A program made the translations under genes and the position numbers. Shown piece after piece: positions 1-9,678 of a DNA stretch of 64,000 bases. How positions within the stretch are numbered: the first letter of the stretch is position 1; every line of letters begins with the position of its first letter. The notes below the pieces were generated by a model. It ran no database searches. It saw nothing but the letters and a program-made list of their open reading frames with translations, and was not told the origin of the DNA. Origin of the DNA: Entoloma clypeatum. Its lineage: Eukaryota; Basidiomycota; Agaricomycetes; Agaricales; Entolomataceae. The stretch spans positions 4,650,001-4,714,000 of the forward strand of contig OY751493.1 of the NCBI GenBank assembly GCA_963565915.1, read 5' to 3'.

Positions 1-59
1 ATGTAAAAGTGAATAGTAAGCCTGAAACCAATAGATAAGATGAAACTGGCCATTAATCA

Positions 60-624
60 GATAAGGCCTCTATGTCTTGTATCTTGTCTGAGCGATCAAT
101 GCCATGGATAGCGAATCCATAACATGCGGCACTGAAACAAGCACAGGATCAGATGAAGAAGACAGTTGACACACGACGAAGTCCATCTCGGGACTACTGC
201 ATTGGAGATAAGGTGTGGCTAGAAGGGACTAACATCAGGACCGATTGCCCTTGATGCACTCCAACATGGACCATTCAAAGTCCTAGAGAAGAAAGGAGCT
301 AGCGTGTATCTTCTTGACCTTCCAAAGACTTGGAAGATGATTCACCCTGTGTTCAATGAGACCCTGTTGTCACCGTACAAAACCCCGAAGTACACCATCC
401 AGAAAAGGAAACCAGCCCCTGATCCAATCATTGTTGAAGGACGAGAAGAGTACCATGTGTCTATGATCCTAGACTCTCGAAAGTTCCACAGAAAGATCCA
501 GTACCTTGTCCAGTGGAAAGGATATGGCCCAGAAGAGAACACATGGGAACCTCGAGCCAACATTCAGAACACTCAAGATTTGATCTGTGATTTCCATCGG
601 CAGAACCTGTCTCGCCCAAGATAA
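60..624 (+). pseudogene. Ty3/gypsy integrase C-terminus with chromodomain (3' end of pol)
   Basis: This is the end of a retrotransposon polyprotein. The upstream part, broken by a frameshift near 245, reads like the integrase tail with a GDKVWL motif. It is followed by HPVFNETLLSPYK and a chromodomain at about 455-600 with EYHVSMILDSR, YLVQWKGYG and NTWEP. Chromodomains at this position are known from chromoviral gypsy elements, where they direct integration to particular chromatin. The rest of pol lies left of the window. It appears to belong with the small ORF at 759 and the LTR at 4073 as one element. No intact start is expected, because this is an internal fragment. The family call is confident; whether the parent element is active cannot be seen. 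Confidence 0.85.
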
Positions 625-758
625 AAGACATTTTTCAAAATCCACAACAGTATCAACCTCATCAGTCAAACACACACTGAGTTCCCCACTCTAGTCCACT
701 TCTCTGCCCAATATAACCTCCCCATTCTTCTTCTATCTCTCAACCATCCTCGCCACCA

Positions 759-1113
759 TGTCTAACACCACTGCTACCTCCACTTCCACCGCCGACATCA
801 ACCCCGCCATCGCCGCCCTCATGAACAAAGCACTTTCCATGAGAGACCAAATTCCATGCCCTTGAAACTTCCCTCTCTGATCTACTTCACTGCCAGATGC
901 ATATCCGGCTTCACTCGCTGTCCAACCTCCCCGTCGCCCCGAGTCCTGAGGAGAAACAAATTCTCGGAAATTACACCAGCACCCTCGTCATTGAAAATCA
1001 ATGTATTTGGCTGGCTATCAAGGGCCTCGAGCTCGCCGTTGCCATCAACGAGGAGTTGATATATGATTGGAGCCTCAAGGAGAGTCCGAAGTGGTCCGAT
1101 CCCAACAACAATA
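759..1113 (+). pseudogene. Small extra ORF downstream of gypsy pol, frameshifted and split by a Harbinger insertion
   Basis: An ATG at 759 opens a Ser/Thr/Ala-rich N-terminus that stops at about 864. The likely continuation is in another frame from about 850, with residues such as LAIKGLELAVAINEELIYDW, so at least one frameshift is present. The frame is cut at 1113 by the Harbinger element. After removal of that insertion and one AAT copy, it continues five codons at 4021 before a TGA at 4036. It sits between the chromodomain stop at 624 and the polypurine tract and LTR at 4059-4414, so it would be a third gene after pol. I do not recognise a domain, and its function is unknown. Confidence 0.5.
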
Positions 1114-1352
1114 GTCCCGTTCAAAGTTGAACCGCGACTTTCGTGGTTGCGGCCATGGTCGTGGTTTTGCCATCACATAAGCTAGAATTTGAGGCTCCGC
1201 TTTGTGGCGCATTTGTGACGCATTTGTGACATTCATCGCAAGACTCAATCAACTTACCATTTCCTCGAATCTGTGAAACCTGCTGGTCAGGCTTCCAGAA
1301 TACATACTGTGCTCTTTCATCTATTGTTTTTCTTTTGTTCCTGATTCTCGTC

Positions 1353-2632
1353 ATGGTCAATCAAGCTATTCCAGCCATTCCCTGGAACAACAACAACGGG
1401 GAACTCATCTGGGCTCTTATTACTGAGCTCGAGAAACCCAAGAATTTCAAGGTCTTTCTTGGAAAGAAGGACAAAAGTGAGGTGAGTATTCATGCTATAC
1501 CCTCCTAATTGGCCAAAAACTGATGATATCTGGCATGAATGATATAGAATACAACTGGGGAGTCAAAAGCAAAGGTTGCAAAAAGGATGGGCGAGGCCAT
1601 TCTTCCAGAGTACTACAAGATCAATGCGAAAATTGTAGGGGACCGTGTCAAGGGGCAAATTGATGCGTATGTCGCTGTATTTCATATGCTGATGACAGTT
1701 TTAACCAATATGTCTGTCAGACTTGTGGTAGAGTATCGAAAACAAGCGAAACGTCTTTGCAAGACTGGTGGTGGCGTAAACGATCCAGATCAACCCCTTG
1801 TCGACGACGAACCGGAGTTTTACATCAATGCTCATGGTCCAGATGACTCAACCCCAGAATACACGAAGAACATTTGGCGTGAGCATTCATATCTTCATAA
1901 CTTATGTATTGCTAAAATTTTGCAGAGGAAATTACACAGAAATGGCCGTACTTTCCACGGTTTCATGCCCTCTATGCTGCTCGTCCCAACGTCAACCCAA
2001 TTACTGTGATGACTGGTGTTGGACCCAATGGGCCTGTTACTCAGTTCTTTCAACAACCACCAGATGAGTTTATTGATCCTCGTCTCTGTGAGTTGGATGT
2101 TCCGTCAACTCCACCACCTGCTCCCTCCTCTGTGACTCCACCACCTGCTCCATTAACAGATACGTGTTCCTTTGGATCTGATCAAACTAATTTATATGAG
2201 CCTGATTCCCCTCCTCCTTTCTCATCTCAGTCATCTGGTGAACCTGCGACGGGACCTAGCTCCATGTCCTCCAGTTTGGGAATCCGTGCTCCAAAGCCCT
2301 CGATTGCAGCTCGCCAGGCCATCAATAACACAAAGGCTATGATTCAAGCGGTTAGCAAAAAGCATACTGTCGTTGATGCTCTGCTTGAGGCATCCAAGTA
2401 AGTGACCCATTCATCCACTTATCCCTTCTGACACATTCTCAGGGAAAATATGGAGTTTCTCTGTGAGGAAGCTCATCAGAAGCGTCTCTTGGCTGTACAT
2501 GATGAGCTGCGGGAGGAGTTTCAGCTTGGTGTATGGACCTTGGAGGAGTATCGAGAGAAAGTCAAGGAATTGGAGTCACCACAACCCTCCAAGCGTCAGC
2601 GCCAATCCTCTCCCGATAAAGATGATGAATGA
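1353..2632 (+). CDS. Harbinger-associated accessory (Myb/SANT-like) protein
   Basis: This is the second protein of the Harbinger element. Members of this class are known to bind the transposon ends and help bring the transposase to the nucleus and DNA. Exons can be joined at clear GT-AG borders: 1353-1481, about 1549-1671, about 1721-1877, about 1926-2398 and about 2443-2632. The N-terminal part (WNNNNGELIWALITELEKPKNFKVFLG, then a K/R-rich stretch) fits a trihelix/Myb-like DNA-binding fold. The middle is Pro/Ser-rich low complexity. The C-terminal exon (EEAHQKRLLAVHDELREEFQLG) is a charged predicted helix ending in a basic KRQRQ stretch. No internal stop was seen. The Myb label is inferred from family context rather than from a strong motif. 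Confidence 0.7.
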
Positions 2633-2689
2633 TGGTTTTAAAATTTTGCAGTCAGTAACTACAACTCTCCTTTAAATTTAATCCAACTG

Positions 2690-3922
2690 TTATGCTGCAT
2701 CCCTCATTGCTCTCCATTCCATCAGTTTGTCAATAAGCATTTCCCGCTTCTGCTCTCCGTCAAGCAGAACAACATTATTGTTGACTTGTTGCTCTGTGTC
2801 TTCATCCTCCTCCGTATGAGTATGAATATCAGAAAAAAGTCTTGCTGATTTTTCTCCTTCAACATCAATAACAAGATTGTGAAGAATAATGGCAACTGTG
2901 ATCCATCGGCATGCTTTGAGATGATCGGCTTTTGAATTGATTGGTACTCGCAGTCCCCATAAACACTGGAAACGTCCCTTGAGCACCCCCATAGTATGTT
3001 CTGATCGAACACGGAGGTGAGCAACATAGCAGTCGAAGATAGCGTTTCGTGGAATTGAAGATGCAGGTTCTTTGTGGACAGGAATAGTTGTTCTGGTGCA
3101 GGAATATGCAGAATCTGCCCAGGCAAACTCATTTCCTTAAAAAACCAATCGGTGAACTTATGAGCTGCCGTGCCCTGGAACGCACGGGCATCATGGCAAG
3201 AACCTGTCTCTCCATGGGCAAAATTGACAATATGGAGGTTGGATGGTGCATTTCCAATCTACAGATTGAGTTAGTAGAGAATAATTGAAATATGACCTGA
3301 AATGAACCTGAACATTCAAACCATAGTTAGCTTTGCAAGTATAATATGCATCTCCATCTTGTCCAGGCCATTGGAATAACACCACAATCGTTCCATCGTA
3401 CATCACCCAACCATCTCTCCAAGCACCTTTTAACCCAAGTTGTTCATCAATCCACTGCTTCTCCCGCTCCTTCTCTTGTGGGGTAAGTTTCCAAACAAAA
3501 ATCTGGTGCAAGGATTTGATGGCCGTAAAGCAGTGATCGGTGTAATTCTCCACAGATCCTTCTGAGCAGCCAGCAACTCGGGCAATATCTTGAACTGAAG
3601 CAGAATTGCCATAACGCCCCATCCGATAGAGGGTCACAGCAAGCTGTACTTCGACAGGCGCTTGAGGAACATTCAAGTCGTTTCTGAAGACAGGATGGTC
3701 CTCGATAAGGGAAAGGATGGTTTCGAAGACATAAGGGGAAACCCGAAGCATTTGGGCAAATTGGGGATGATCTGCAGGATTCTGAGCATATTGCCAAGCT
3801 AGGTGTATCTGTCCGGCCTTTGGTACTTGATGATCTCGGCTATTTAGATAATGTGTGTGAATGTTGGAGTTGTCATGATTGCGTGGGGGCGAGAAACTCC
3901 TGAATGTCACGCCTACCTGCAA
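2690..3922 (-). pseudogene. PIF/Harbinger DDE transposase with one in-frame stop
   Basis: The protein would cut and paste the element. The first coding block (3922 to about 3310) has the N-terminal region with RVSPYVFETILSLIEDHPVF, then an HTH-like GCSEGSVENY segment and the first catalytic Asp in MYDGTIV near 3390. After a short intron the second block carries GNAPSNLHIVNFAHGETGSCHDARAF, the second Asp in AWADSAY near 3110, and the Glu in RSEHTMGVLKGRFQ near 3000. The frame is open except for a TAA at 3137-3139 just before the second Asp. The end codes an acidic tail. A good ATG start is not visible before the MLRVSPY region, so the 5' exon is uncertain. Family confidence is high; this copy is probably inactive. 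Confidence 0.85.
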
Positions 3923-4058
3923 TGGGCGGTCGGAGTCTCAAATTCTAGCTTATGTGATGCCAAAACCACGACTGTGGCCGCAACCACAAAAGTCGTGGTT
4001 CAACTTTGAACGGGACTAATGAGGGATGGGGACAATGACTCTGTGAGGACACAGAGCT

Positions 4059-4414
4059 TGAGGAGGGGAACATGTTACGGGTTCTATGGTATGCGGACAA
4101 TGTCGTCATCACTTTTACTTATCGGCCCGACTCGGCGCCCTCTTACAAATACATTATGTCGCAACATCTATTTCCATTTCCTTTGCTGCCACTCTGACTC
4201 ATTCTGCAGTAGCTTTACTCAGCTCCGCAGTATGTATGACTCATTGTACATAGCCTTCCGCAGTACTAACTCATCCGCTACCGCCTATAGTCAGTACCTA
4301 TATAAACCCCTTGTACTAGAGTAGATTCCTTATATTTAGCAATCGCATTGCTCTTTGCCTTTCCACTTCCTTCATACTCTGCCCGAACCTTGGAACGGTT
4401 TGTTAAGCATAACA
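4059..4414 (+). repeat. Polypurine tract and LTR of the left gypsy element (LTR 4073-4414)
   Basis: A purine run at 4059-4070 precedes TGTTACGGG at 4073. The segment ends with TAACA at 4410-4414, so the termini TGTTA/TAACA are inverted. A TATA box (CTATATAAACC) lies at about 4299-4309, inside the LTR as expected for a U3/R boundary. It follows the chromodomain and the extra ORF, so it is best read as the 3' LTR of that element. The 5' LTR is outside the window, so a target duplication cannot be tested. Confidence 0.7.
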
Positions 4415-4875
4415 ACAGATCAGCATATCATTGACTGGCGAAAGACACTACAGCGAAAGACCGGCAACAGGCCATCGGCGAATGAATGTGCCACCGGCGA
4501 AACCAAGTCTTGAGTGCCGGCAACAATGCTAACGACAGATCGGCATATCATTCACTGGTGAAAGATGCTACAGTGAAAAACCAGCGAAAGACCAGTGACA
4601 AACCAGCAACAAACTGGCGACAGGCCATCGGCGAATGAATGGGCCACCGGGGAAACCAAGTCTTGAGGGCCAGCAACACTGCAAATTAAAAGAACAATGC
4701 TAACAACAGATCAGCATATCATTGACCGGCGAAAGACACTACGGCAAAAAACCGGCGACAAACCGGCGAGACGGCGACAGGCCATCGGCGAATTGATGAC
4801 CCATCAGCAGAAGCGAGCCTTGAGTGTCGGCAACACTCCATATACAAAGAACAATGCTACGACACATCAGCAAAG
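4411..4875 (+). repeat. Degenerate tandem repeat, three copies plus a partial
   Basis: A block starting AACAACAGATCAGCATATCATT recurs at about 4411, 4531 and 4702, with a partial copy near 4850. Each copy has CACTGGCGAAAGA-like and GGCCATCGGCGAAT motifs and an AAGTCTTGAG-like end. The spacing is uneven (120 and 171 bp). The first copy abuts or slightly overlaps the LTR end. No coding capacity was recognised. Confidence 0.65.
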
Positions 4876-4884
4876 TGGTCCCAG

Positions 4885-5090
4885 GGCTGGTAGCAATCCA
4901 TAGCAAACACACTCACATCCATAGCAGCCATAGCACTCTGTAGCAACCTCACTGGCAGGCATAGCAATGTAGCACTAAAGCATGATAGCATTGTAACATC
5001 ATAGTACCCATAGCAGTGTAGTATAGAAACCTGGTAGCACCATAGTATTGTAGTCTCATAGCCTGGTGTAGTACTCAATATTTCTCTAGG
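4885..5090 (+). repeat. TAGCA-rich low-complexity tract
   Basis: CATAGCA/TAGCAC-type units recur every 10-15 bp over about 200 bp. This is a simple degenerate repeat with no gene evident. Confidence 0.6.
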
Positions 5091-6021
5091 TTGGTTGACA
5101 CTCTTGCATGTCACAGGGGTGTTTTTTTTTTCATTCCTAAGAAATACTCACAGCTGGTTACTTGGGAAAAGTTGCATTCCCCTTTGAGGTCTAAACCTTC
5201 TAAGTCCTCATAATATTTGTTGCACATGGTCGTCTGCGCGACGGGTTCAGGGGTTAGGACGCTTTGCGGCTGTATCTTGATAAAACTCTGCAATGTTTAC
5301 AAAAACATTGCTGGATGGTTTTGAGGTGAGACTACTCCTGGCCCCATCTCGCCAAGTAATTTGTCAACTTTGTTTTGAACAGCTCTTACCACCCGTTTTC
5401 GTTGGGTTCTACGTTGAATCCCAGCCTCATTAAATATAACCTCGATTTCGATTTCGAGTCTATGATTGCCCAAAATTGGAATGAAGGGAGGCTCCACACT
5501 AGAAACCTCCACAGTGACTCGTCGCTGCCTATAGCCTACTATGGGCGAGAACTGCTCCCTTTCTTTGGGAGGTGATGGCAGGGGTGCTCCTGAGTTGTAG
5601 TGCATTGCCGTTCGAGGGATTGAAAATCCCTCCTTAGCTCTTGGGCTGCCTTGAGCCAAGAAGCTAGTCTTTGTGCCTGAGACCACTTTGGGTTGCAGCA
5701 CATGTATAGGCGTAACATACGCCTCTCTGGTGCGTGCGACTCTTAGGGTATTGGGTGAGCCAAGAAAGCCCTTTGAGCTATATTGGCTATTGGAACTCAT
5801 AAGCGAGTTCCTGGACGTGCTACATATTGCTCATCCTAAAACTAGTGATTGAAAGTTTGGTTTGGTCTCATTTTGGACCCCCAAAAAGGAAGGACTGAGG
5901 ACCGCACTGGTCTCAATTTTACATCATCACCTTGGAAAACCAGACCAGACCGGTGAGAGACCGGTCTGACCAGTCCATGTATTCAGGTCTGATGAGACTG
6001 GACCGGTTTAAACCAGTCCAG

Positions 6022-6262
6022 ACTCGTAATATGTACTGTACTAGGCTACGAGTGTGCTACTGGATGGCGCATGCATGTATCATCTGAGTCTCGCTGTCTG
6101 ACGCCGTTGGACACGAGTGGACGCAACACGTTGGGCGTTGTTGGGCGCGGGTGGGCGCATTGGGCATGAGTGACTCATAATATGTACTGTACTAGGCTAT
6201 GAGTGTGCTACTGGACGGCGCATGCGCGTATCATCTGAGTCTCGCTGTCTGACGCCGTTGGG
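6022..6262 (+). repeat. Tandem duplication, period 151 bp
   Basis: A block of about 80-90 bp containing TAATATGTACTGTACTAGGC, GTGTGCTACTGGA and CATCTGAGTCTCGCTGTCTG occurs at 6028 and again at 6179. It lies inside the hAT-like element. Confidence 0.85.
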
Positions 6263-6420
6263 TGGGAGTGGACAGCGTTGGGCATCAGAGGCCGCCAGTG
6301 GGCATGAGAGCGGGCTGTTGGGCGCTAGAGGGGGCTGTTGGGCGGCAGAGGGGGCTGTTGGGCATGAGTGTGGGCTGTTGGGCATGAGTGGTGGCCGTTG
6401 GGCAGAGGTGGTGGCCAGAT
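6245..6420 (+). repeat. 20-bp minisatellite, about 8-9 copies
   Basis: Units with the core GTTGGGCATGAGTG recur in strict 20-bp phase at 6255, 6275, 6295, 6315, 6335, 6355, 6375 and 6395. A shorter out-of-phase precursor lies at 6130-6175. The apparent open frames across it follow from the repeat and are not evidence of a gene. Confidence 0.85.
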
Positions 6421-7304
6421 GGAGTGGAGGTGGGGGAAAAGAAAACTGTGGGAACATTTTGCTGGCAATCGACTTATGGTTTGAGTTTCGGCGATTGCCG
6501 AAAATGCTCAGCAGTCAATGCCGAGCGAAGCACATCATCGAAACTTGTACTCTCAATGCCCAAACCGTGGCACCACCAGTCCCAAAAATTATTCATAACT
6601 TATGTAGAGATACTTGAAACCAATAGTAAGTATATATACAGTTACATACATTAGCTATGTCTGGTAGAGAGTCTATGTAGCAGAATGATGTATCAAAACA
6701 CCCTGTAAATCGTGATAAACAGTGCAGCATGAGTTCCCTTAAACACAAAAAGCAACATTTCTTACTTCCTCCTTTCCACAACCACATTAGATTACATGTA
6801 ATATATATATACTATTTAACCATTGCATGTAAATCTATTGAGACCATTCAAACACAATTCAAGGACTTCATAAGGTGAATATGAGTAGAATAGGTCGAAA
6901 ATTTGACCAAAATTTTTTATTTCAGATATATAATCCCCTCCTATATAATTGATATATTAGAAACCCTTACTTGTTCCTATGTAGACATAATAAGCAGATG
7001 TCCGATGTTTTTGGGGATTTGTTTACATGTATTTGACACATTTGATGCGCACTTGATGCGCGTCATCCAACCTCGAAACGATGCATCCACCCATTCCTGA
7101 CCTTGCAATGAGGGGCACACATGTTGAAAAGGTTAAAATATATTTATAGATTTTATTGAAAGCCTGTGTCTACATGTGATCGGGGCAGGGGGGGGGTGTG
7201 CACACACATCTTTTGTCTTTTTTGGCTGGTTGTGCCTATTTTGGAAGTGGCCTATTTGGGAAGTGAAAAAGTGGATATGTAGAGTGAGTGAGCAAGAAAT
7301 AACA

Positions 7305-7395
7305 ATGGTTCTGTGGCTTAGTTGGTTAAGTTGTTAGAATAATAGTATATACTATAGAGGCTGAGAGTTCAAGTCTTACTGGTGGCACAGGTTTT
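7305..7395 (+). other. tRNA-like (SINE-like) Pol III promoter signature
   Basis: TGGCTTAGTTGG matches the tRNA A-box consensus, and GAGTTCAAGTC about 50 nt downstream resembles a B-box inside a partly pairing T-arm. The acceptor arms do not pair, and the anticodon region is replaced by a palindrome (ATAGTATATACTAT). It is therefore not a working tRNA gene and more likely a tRNA-derived repeat inside the hAT-like element. Confidence 0.35.
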
Positions 7396-7951
7396 GCTTG
7401 GTGCTGGCCCTCAGAGCGTTCTGTGAAAAAGACCAGTTTAAACTGATCTGAACTGGTCTTTGGCTGGTCTTTCAAATCTTAAAATTCGGAGAGAACCGAG
7501 GACTGGTTGTGATTGAAAACCTTAAAACTTGAGACCGCGGTCCAGTCTCAATCTGGTTCGTTTGGGTCTGGTTTTGGTCTGGTTTTAGGTTCTTGAGACT
7601 GGACTTAGAAACACTACCTAAAACTGACTCGGAAGCTTCTGACACGCTTCCACGTGTAGGCCGCTGACCTACATATCGGGGTACCGCTTCAGCACGGCCT
7701 CTTGCATGTGACATGGCAGTCTCTATTTTGACTGCCATAGCTACTACTGGATTTCCAGCTGAGGGAACTACTGTTCCCTTGGTAGGTCTGACCATATTAC
7801 GGCCTGGGGAAAACTCATGTTTTCCCATGAATGTTGAGATAAGGTTTTACCTTTAGTGTTGCTGAAAAGTGTGGCGACACGTCGACAATTTTTCTCCATC
7901 TTTGGTTGTAAGAGTCTAAGAGAGTACAGAACCAGTAGGATAGTTTAAAAA

Positions 7952-8301
7952 TGTAATGTGTTGTTACAGGGAGCTCCGAATACCTCACGTAGCACGGAGT
8001 AAACTAGACCAGTGAATGGATTGCTAGGGTACTTGTGCAGGTGTGAAGATAAGGGCTGGGGCTTATGTAAGGTAAACAACTACCTAAATCGGGTTTGCTG
8101 TGTAGCCCTAGCCAAACAACACCAGATCTGTTACATAAGAGGTGTATCTGGATGCCCATAATTGGAAGGACGAGCTTTTCAGACCCAGTCAAAATTGGGT
8201 TGGCTGGGATCGTGATTCTTCAGCGCATTCATCAGGTTAAAATGGGATATTTGAGTTAACCAATAAACTGTCCAACTTATTATGTTTGGGTGGGAATTAC
8301 A
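7952..8301 (-). repeat. LTR of element C (350 bp)
   Basis: The termini are TGTAAT...ATTACA, a perfect 6-bp inverted pair. On the minus strand it lies directly upstream of the gag-like ORF that starts at 7828, so it acts as a 5' LTR. On its right it abuts the gypsy-2 protease frame at 8302. A matching 3' LTR was not found in the window, and no 5-bp duplication is visible, so element C is truncated or rearranged on its left side. The first 100 bp (minus-strand sense) recur nearly unchanged at 12977-13076. Confidence 0.6.
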
Positions 8302-9387
8302 GTATCTTGCTTTCCCAGTCCAGTTACTGCGAGCTGGGTCCGCTCCGTGTGATCCTGGTATTGGAGTACAACATGCAGGACCTCCGGTATCGCTCCGGCG
8401 TCGTTTGGAGTACCATCGACATTGTAGACAGGGATTGCATGTTGTAGCCTTCGTGTACTGAGTCGATGTTTCTCTACCAGGGAGCGGTCAATGAAGGAGC
8501 CAGTCACTCCACTGTTGAGGAGAGCCTTTTGTGAAAGGGTATCCTTGGTATCCATGGTCTCCAGAACAACATCTAATTCAATAGCATTGTGGGAGCCGTC
8601 GGAGGCCAGGATGTATTTTTTCAGAAGTCGTCCTTCCCATTTTTGGAGTTGGGGTCGGACAACTTTCAGAGTTGGGGTAGGTGTGACTGAGGGTTCATTT
8701 TGCGTTGAGTCATAGGAAGAAGAAGTAGAATCTGATTCATCTATAGACAAGGAAGCATAATGATTGCTAGTGGACAACGAGGGCACACTATTCACTCATT
8801 GTCAGGGGGAAAATCCTCTTGTTTGTCTTCTGCTGGCTCCGACACTCCAACAACGTCGGAGGTAGATGCCACTGTATCTTTAGCAGCCAATTGGTCTATC
8901 ACATACTCGTCCTTGGGCGTGTCAGAACTGTGGACTTGAAAGCTTTATTGGTGATTTGATTATTGTTGTTGACTCATGCGGCTGCATACCAGGCATCTGG
9001 GTCGTCCAAAAGTTAGTGTAGCAATTTTGGATTGGATGTCGGATTGGAGGCCGTGTCGGAACTTGAGTACTATGTTCGTTTCTTCAGTGTACCCAGCCTT
9101 TTTGACATAATCTTTGAAGTCATCAATGTAAGCCTCCACATCTTGACTACCTTGGTAATAGGCTTCTCCCTCAAGAATGAGCCGTGCATCTTGTTCTTTG
9201 TTTTTTGGAGTAAACTCTGTGATGAAAGCAGTTTGGAACTGTACCCAGGTCTGATGGCACAGAGCTCCGGTCCGATGCTCTTGTCAGATGACGCAGTCGG
9301 CGAAGCACGCAGCATGTCCACTCTTCATGAAGGAAAGCGCCCAATAGGTCCTAGCATGATCATCTGCAAACTGTTCCAGAACCAGTC
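8302..9387 (-). pseudogene. Gypsy-2 gag (C-terminal part) and retropepsin
   Basis: Reading leftward from 9387, the gag frame contains TYWALSFMKSG, then QTAFITEF, EAYYQGSQDVEAYIDDF and LKFRHGLQSDIQSKI, typical of the capsid region of fungal gypsy Gag. A TGA at 9284-9286 replaces an expected Arg. From 8795 to 8306 the protease domain has LNSGVTGSFIDRSLV, where the catalytic DSG is replaced by NSG, and HAIPVYNVDGTPNDAG. The usual ILG-type continuation is lost because the frame runs into the LTR of element C at 8302. The first half of gag lies at 16057-16359, beyond the nested gypsy-1. The element is clearly dead. Confidence 0.85.
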
Positions 9388-9678
9388 TGTTATGATCATA
9401 TTTTCACTTTTTACTTTATCTCATCTTATCTCAATCTTATCTTATCTAAAATACATGAGGACATCTTATCAATCGTGCAGCATGACACAGCCTCAATGCA
9501 GCCTCATGGTATTTACATATATAAGTAGGGTACTTTCACTTGTATTCAATAGCTTGTTCTCTTGAGATTCCCGCTGGGTCTCTTGGCAATACAGCCCCTT
9601 CTTCATCTTTCCACGTTCCTCATTCTAAGTTCCTAAGTTTGGGCTCGCGACATCGTTTGACTTAGCATCGCCTCAACA
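9388..9678 (+). repeat. 5' LTR of gypsy-1
   Basis: It begins TGTTATGATCATATTTTCAC and ends CCTCAACA. A TATA-like ACATATATAAG occurs at about 9516-9526. The CTTATC/TCATCTTATC pyrimidine repeat near the start is shared with the 3' copy. Confidence 0.9.

Larger units (their letters stand above)
1114..4017. mobile_element. PIF/Harbinger DNA transposon, two genes, TSD AAT
   Basis: The ends form a long terminal inverted repeat of about 85 bp with few mismatches: 1114 onward (AGTCCCGTTCAAAGTTGAAC) against the reverse complement of about 3930-4017. A 3-bp AAT duplication flanks it at 1111-1113 and 4018-4020, as known for PIF/Harbinger elements. It carries two convergent genes: a plus-strand helper protein (1353-2632) and a minus-strand DDE transposase (2690-3922). 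The element is 2904 bp. It interrupts the small post-pol ORF of an older gypsy element. Both genes are nearly complete, but the transposase has an in-frame stop, so this copy is probably not autonomous. Confidence 0.9.
5843..7616. mobile_element. hAT-like non-autonomous element, 8-bp TSD CCTAAAAC
   Basis: Both flanks carry CCTAAAAC (5835-5842 and 7617-7624), a perfect 8-bp duplication of the size known for hAT transposons. The ends begin TAGTG, with TAGTGATTGAAAG on the left and TAGTGTTTCTAAG as the reverse complement of the right. Both termini are rich in GACTGG/CCAGTC motifs (5900-6020 and 7420-7600). The 1.8-kb interior has no transposase-like protein. It holds a 151-bp tandem duplication, a 20-bp minisatellite, AT-rich sequence and a tRNA-like stretch. 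It is likely mobilised in trans. Confidence 0.75.
5111..7828 (-). pseudogene. Gag-like ORF of minus-strand LTR element C, split by a hAT-like insertion
   Basis: The reading frame runs from an ATG at 7828 (MGKHEFSPGRNMV) leftward to 7617. It is interrupted by the element at 5843-7616 and resumes at 5842 toward 5297, with possible weaker continuation to 5111. When the insertion and one 8-bp duplication are ignored, the frame is continuous except for a TGA at 5831-5833 where Arg is likely. The protein is basic and Ser/Pro/Arg-rich (RQRRVTVEVSS, RRTQRKRVVRAVQNKVDKL). This resembles fungal LTR-element gag proteins but carries no diagnostic zinc knuckle in the visible part. Its position just downstream of the LTR at 7952-8301 on the same strand supports a gag-like role. 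Confidence 0.5.

Noticed and set aside
4411..4875. CRISPR-like array
   Set aside because: The copies are imperfect, unevenly spaced and eukaryotic TE-associated, with no constant repeat and variable spacer pattern.
6222..6617. Open frame of 131 codons rich in Gly/Trp/Ala
   Set aside because: It runs through the 20-bp minisatellite and a duplicated block, so the openness is a repeat effect.
7305..7395. Functional tRNA gene
   Set aside because: The acceptor stems do not pair and the anticodon arm is replaced by a palindrome.
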